Source of the DNA: Flavobacterium hydatis
Lineage (GTDB): Bacteria; Bacteroidota; Bacteroidia; Flavobacteriales; Flavobacteriaceae
DNA length: 64,000 bases
Reading direction: 5' to 3'
Assembly (NCBI RefSeq): GCF_000737695.1
Contig: NZ_JPRM01000007.1
Location: 50,665-114,664, forward strand
The first letter of the stretch is position 1. Every line of letters begins with the position of its first letter. The notes below the pieces were generated by a model. The model had not been told where the DNA came from, made no database searches, and saw only the letters and a program-made list of their open reading frames with translations. Below are positions 62,534 to 64,000 of the stretch, in pieces. The position numbers were made by a program, and so were the translations under genes.

Positions 62534-62845
62534 ATGAAAGTTTTATTAGTGTATTTTTTTATCGTAAATAGTATTGCCTTTATCTTAGCTGGATACGATA
62601 AATATTTAGCTGTTAAGCATAAACGCAGAATTTCCGAAAATATGCTGTTTTCAATAACTGCTATTGGAGGTTGTGTCGGTTTATTATTAGCAATGCTATT
62701 GTTTAGACATAAAACGAGTAAACCATCGTTTATGATAAAATATGCAGGTATTATCCTCCTTCAAGTCGTAATCGCTTTCCTTATATTTTTTTATTACTGC
62801 GATGCAGAAAATCTTGCTTGGTTTATGGTAAGTGACAATAAATAG
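62534..62845 (+). CDS. DUF1294 membrane protein
   Basis: A 103-residue membrane protein with the DUF1294 layout: MKVLLVYFFIVNSIAFILAG (helix 1), DKYLAVKHKRRISENMLF, helix 2 (SITAIGGCVGLLLAMLLF), the family motif RHKTSKPSFM, and helix 3 (AGIILLQVVIAFLIFFYYC). Function unknown. Its 3' part is the probable source of the decayed repeat array that follows. Confidence 0.88.
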   Translation: MKVLLVYFFIVNSIAFILAGYDKYLAVKHKRRISENMLFSITAIGGCVGLLLAMLLFRHKTSKPSFMIKYAGIILLQVVIAFLIFFYYCDAENLAWFMVSDNK

Positions 62846-64000
62846 TGTTGTTTTTATGTTGTTAATAACTACATAATATACTATTTATCAATAAATTAAA
62901 TATAACATTTTCAAAAAATTACTGATACTATTTACGTTATTAACATTGTTATTATAAAGGCATAAAATCAGTAAATCATCTTTTGTAACAACATGCAAGA
63001 ACTATCCTTGATTTTCACAATCTAAAAAGCATGGTTTTCTATATAGAATCGATTAATAAATTGAGTAGTTCTTATGTTGTTGATAACTCCACAATATACT
63101 ATTTGTCAAATAATTAAATCTTACCTTTTTAAAGATTTACTTATACTATTTCTTTTATATTCATTATTAACATTGTTATTGTATGGACATAAAATGAGTA
63201 AACCTCCTTTTATAACATCATCCTAGAACTGTCCTTGAAAATTGCAATCTAAAAAGGGGTGCTTTACATATAGAATCGATTAATAAATCGAGTTGTTCTT
63301 ATGTTGTTAATAACTACACAAAATACTATTTGTCAATTATTTAAATACAAATAATCTCAACGTTCTACTGATACTAATTCAGATAAATTCCTTTATTAAC
63401 AATGTTATTATAAAGGTATAAAACCAATAAATCTCCTTTTGTAACAACATTCTAGAACTGTCCATGATAATCGCAATCTAAAAACGTTGTTTTACATATA
63501 GAATCGATTAATAAATAGAGTTGTTCTTATGTTGTTGATAACTACACAACATACTATTTATCAAATAATTAAATATAACCTTTTTAAAGATTTACTGATA
63601 CTATTTCTGTTATATCCATTATTAACAATGTTAATCTAAAGACATAAAAAAGTAAATCTCCTTTTGTAACAACATTCAAGAACTTTCCTTGATAATCGCA
63701 ATCTAAAAAGTGTTGTTTTACTTATAGAATCGATTGATAAATAGTATTGTTTTTATGTTGTTAACAACTCTATAAGTACCTTTTTATCAATAAATTAAAT
63801 ATAACATTTTCAAAACTTATTGATACTATTTCCGTTATTAACATTGTTATTATAAAGGCATAAAATCAGTAAATCTCCTTTTACAACAACATTCTAGAAC
63901 TGTCCTTGATAATCACAATATAAAAGCTGCTGTTTTACATATAGAATTCATTAATAAATAGAGTTGTTTTCATATTGTTAATAACTACATAATATACTAT
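62846..64000. repeat. Tandem array of about 217-228 bp decayed units related to the DUF1294 gene
   Basis: Units start at 62856, 63074, 63301, 63529, 63755 and 63972 (spacing 218, 227, 228, 226 and 217 bp), each opening with ATGTTGTTrAyAACTmC or ATATTGTTAATAACTAC; the last is cut by the window end. Each unit also holds a core GrCATAAAAyrAGTAAA, the stretch GAACTGTCCTTGATAATCGC (or a variant), and GAATCGATTAATAAATAGAG (or a variant). These match in order the gene segment from about 62640 to 62870. No intact gene lies in the array; it is the only content of the last 1.15 kb. Confidence 0.8.
63074..63226 (+). pseudogene. 50-codon remnant frame in unit 2, DUF1294-like C-terminal part
   Basis: Unit 2 retains an open frame from ATG 63074 to TAG 63224-63226: it reads MLLITPQYTICQIIKSYLFK, then a hydrophobic stretch, then LLLYGHKMSKPPFITSS. 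The end aligns with LLFRHKTSKPSFM of the intact gene. Unit 4 (from 63529) keeps a similar N-terminal frame of 36 codons; units 1, 3 and 5 stop after 6 to 17 codons. I interpret these as decayed copies, although a short membrane peptide from unit 2 cannot be excluded. Confidence 0.5.

Noticed and set aside
62856..64000. Long tandem units that could be a CRISPR or a repeat-protein gene
   Set aside because: Units exceed 215 bp, have no spacers, and most frames are broken by stops.

Overview
The window looks like a chromosomal segment of a Flavobacterium-type member of the Bacteroidota. The DNA is AT-rich and gene starts show little Shine-Dalgarno sequence. Several promoters carry the Bacteroidota -7 motif TAnnTTTG. 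The gene content fits: PorW/SprE of the type IX secretion and gliding machinery, an F-type ATP synthase operon without atpD/atpC, and many Bacteroidota-only DUF families. No rRNA, tRNA, CRISPR array or intact insertion sequence was recognised.

Positions 1-14193 (+ strand) are the end of a flexirubin / aryl-polyene type pigment cluster in one tightly coupled operon. In order it holds a ketosynthase tail, a ketosynthase-like subunit without the usual Cys, a NodB deacetylase, a LolA-like carrier, a lipoprotein, a beta-barrel protein, a FabZ-like hotdog protein, a small exported protein, a GT2-DUF2062 fusion, an MMPL exporter fused to a PlsC acyltransferase, a CrtI-like FAD oxidoreductase, a C45-type acyltransferase lipoprotein and a PaaK-like ligase. 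The set can be read as make, acylate and export an aryl-polyene lipid to the outer membrane. The operon ends in about 0.5 kb of palindromic repeats before dusB.

Positions 14727-27991 are mostly housekeeping and envelope genes: dusB, a ParB/sulfiredoxin-fold protein, a MATE pump, a LolC/E-like permease, rbfA and a CBS protein. They continue with a conserved envelope operon (flippase, dut, NDP-sugar pyrophosphorylase, TPR protein, DUF4292 lipoprotein, EnvC-like LytM protein) interrupted by an S23 four-helix-bundle gene. Positions 28199-31649 form an AT-rich accessory island of tiny single-helix membrane proteins, a 205-residue membrane protein and an ABC transporter pair. I do not recognise this set as a described system.

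Positions 31795-46448 run mainly on the - strand: atpB-E-F-H-A-G with two internal hairpins, AtpZ and a partner, a bactofilin, PorW/SprE, a second ABC pair (DUF5687), and the GT9 and DUF4254 genes. A PaaE-like reductase and a small membrane-anchored protein lie in between on the + strand. Positions 46561-62845 hold upp, purD, a PaaK-like enzyme, an ORF6N protein followed by large palindromes, an exopolysaccharide trio (GT2, polyprenyl glycosylphosphotransferase, UDP-glucuronate decarboxylase), DUF6909, GH3, tatA, tex, a BRO-family protein and a DUF1294 protein. The last 1.15 kb is a tandem array of about 217-228 bp units that look like decayed copies of the 3' part of the DUF1294 gene. It runs off the window end.
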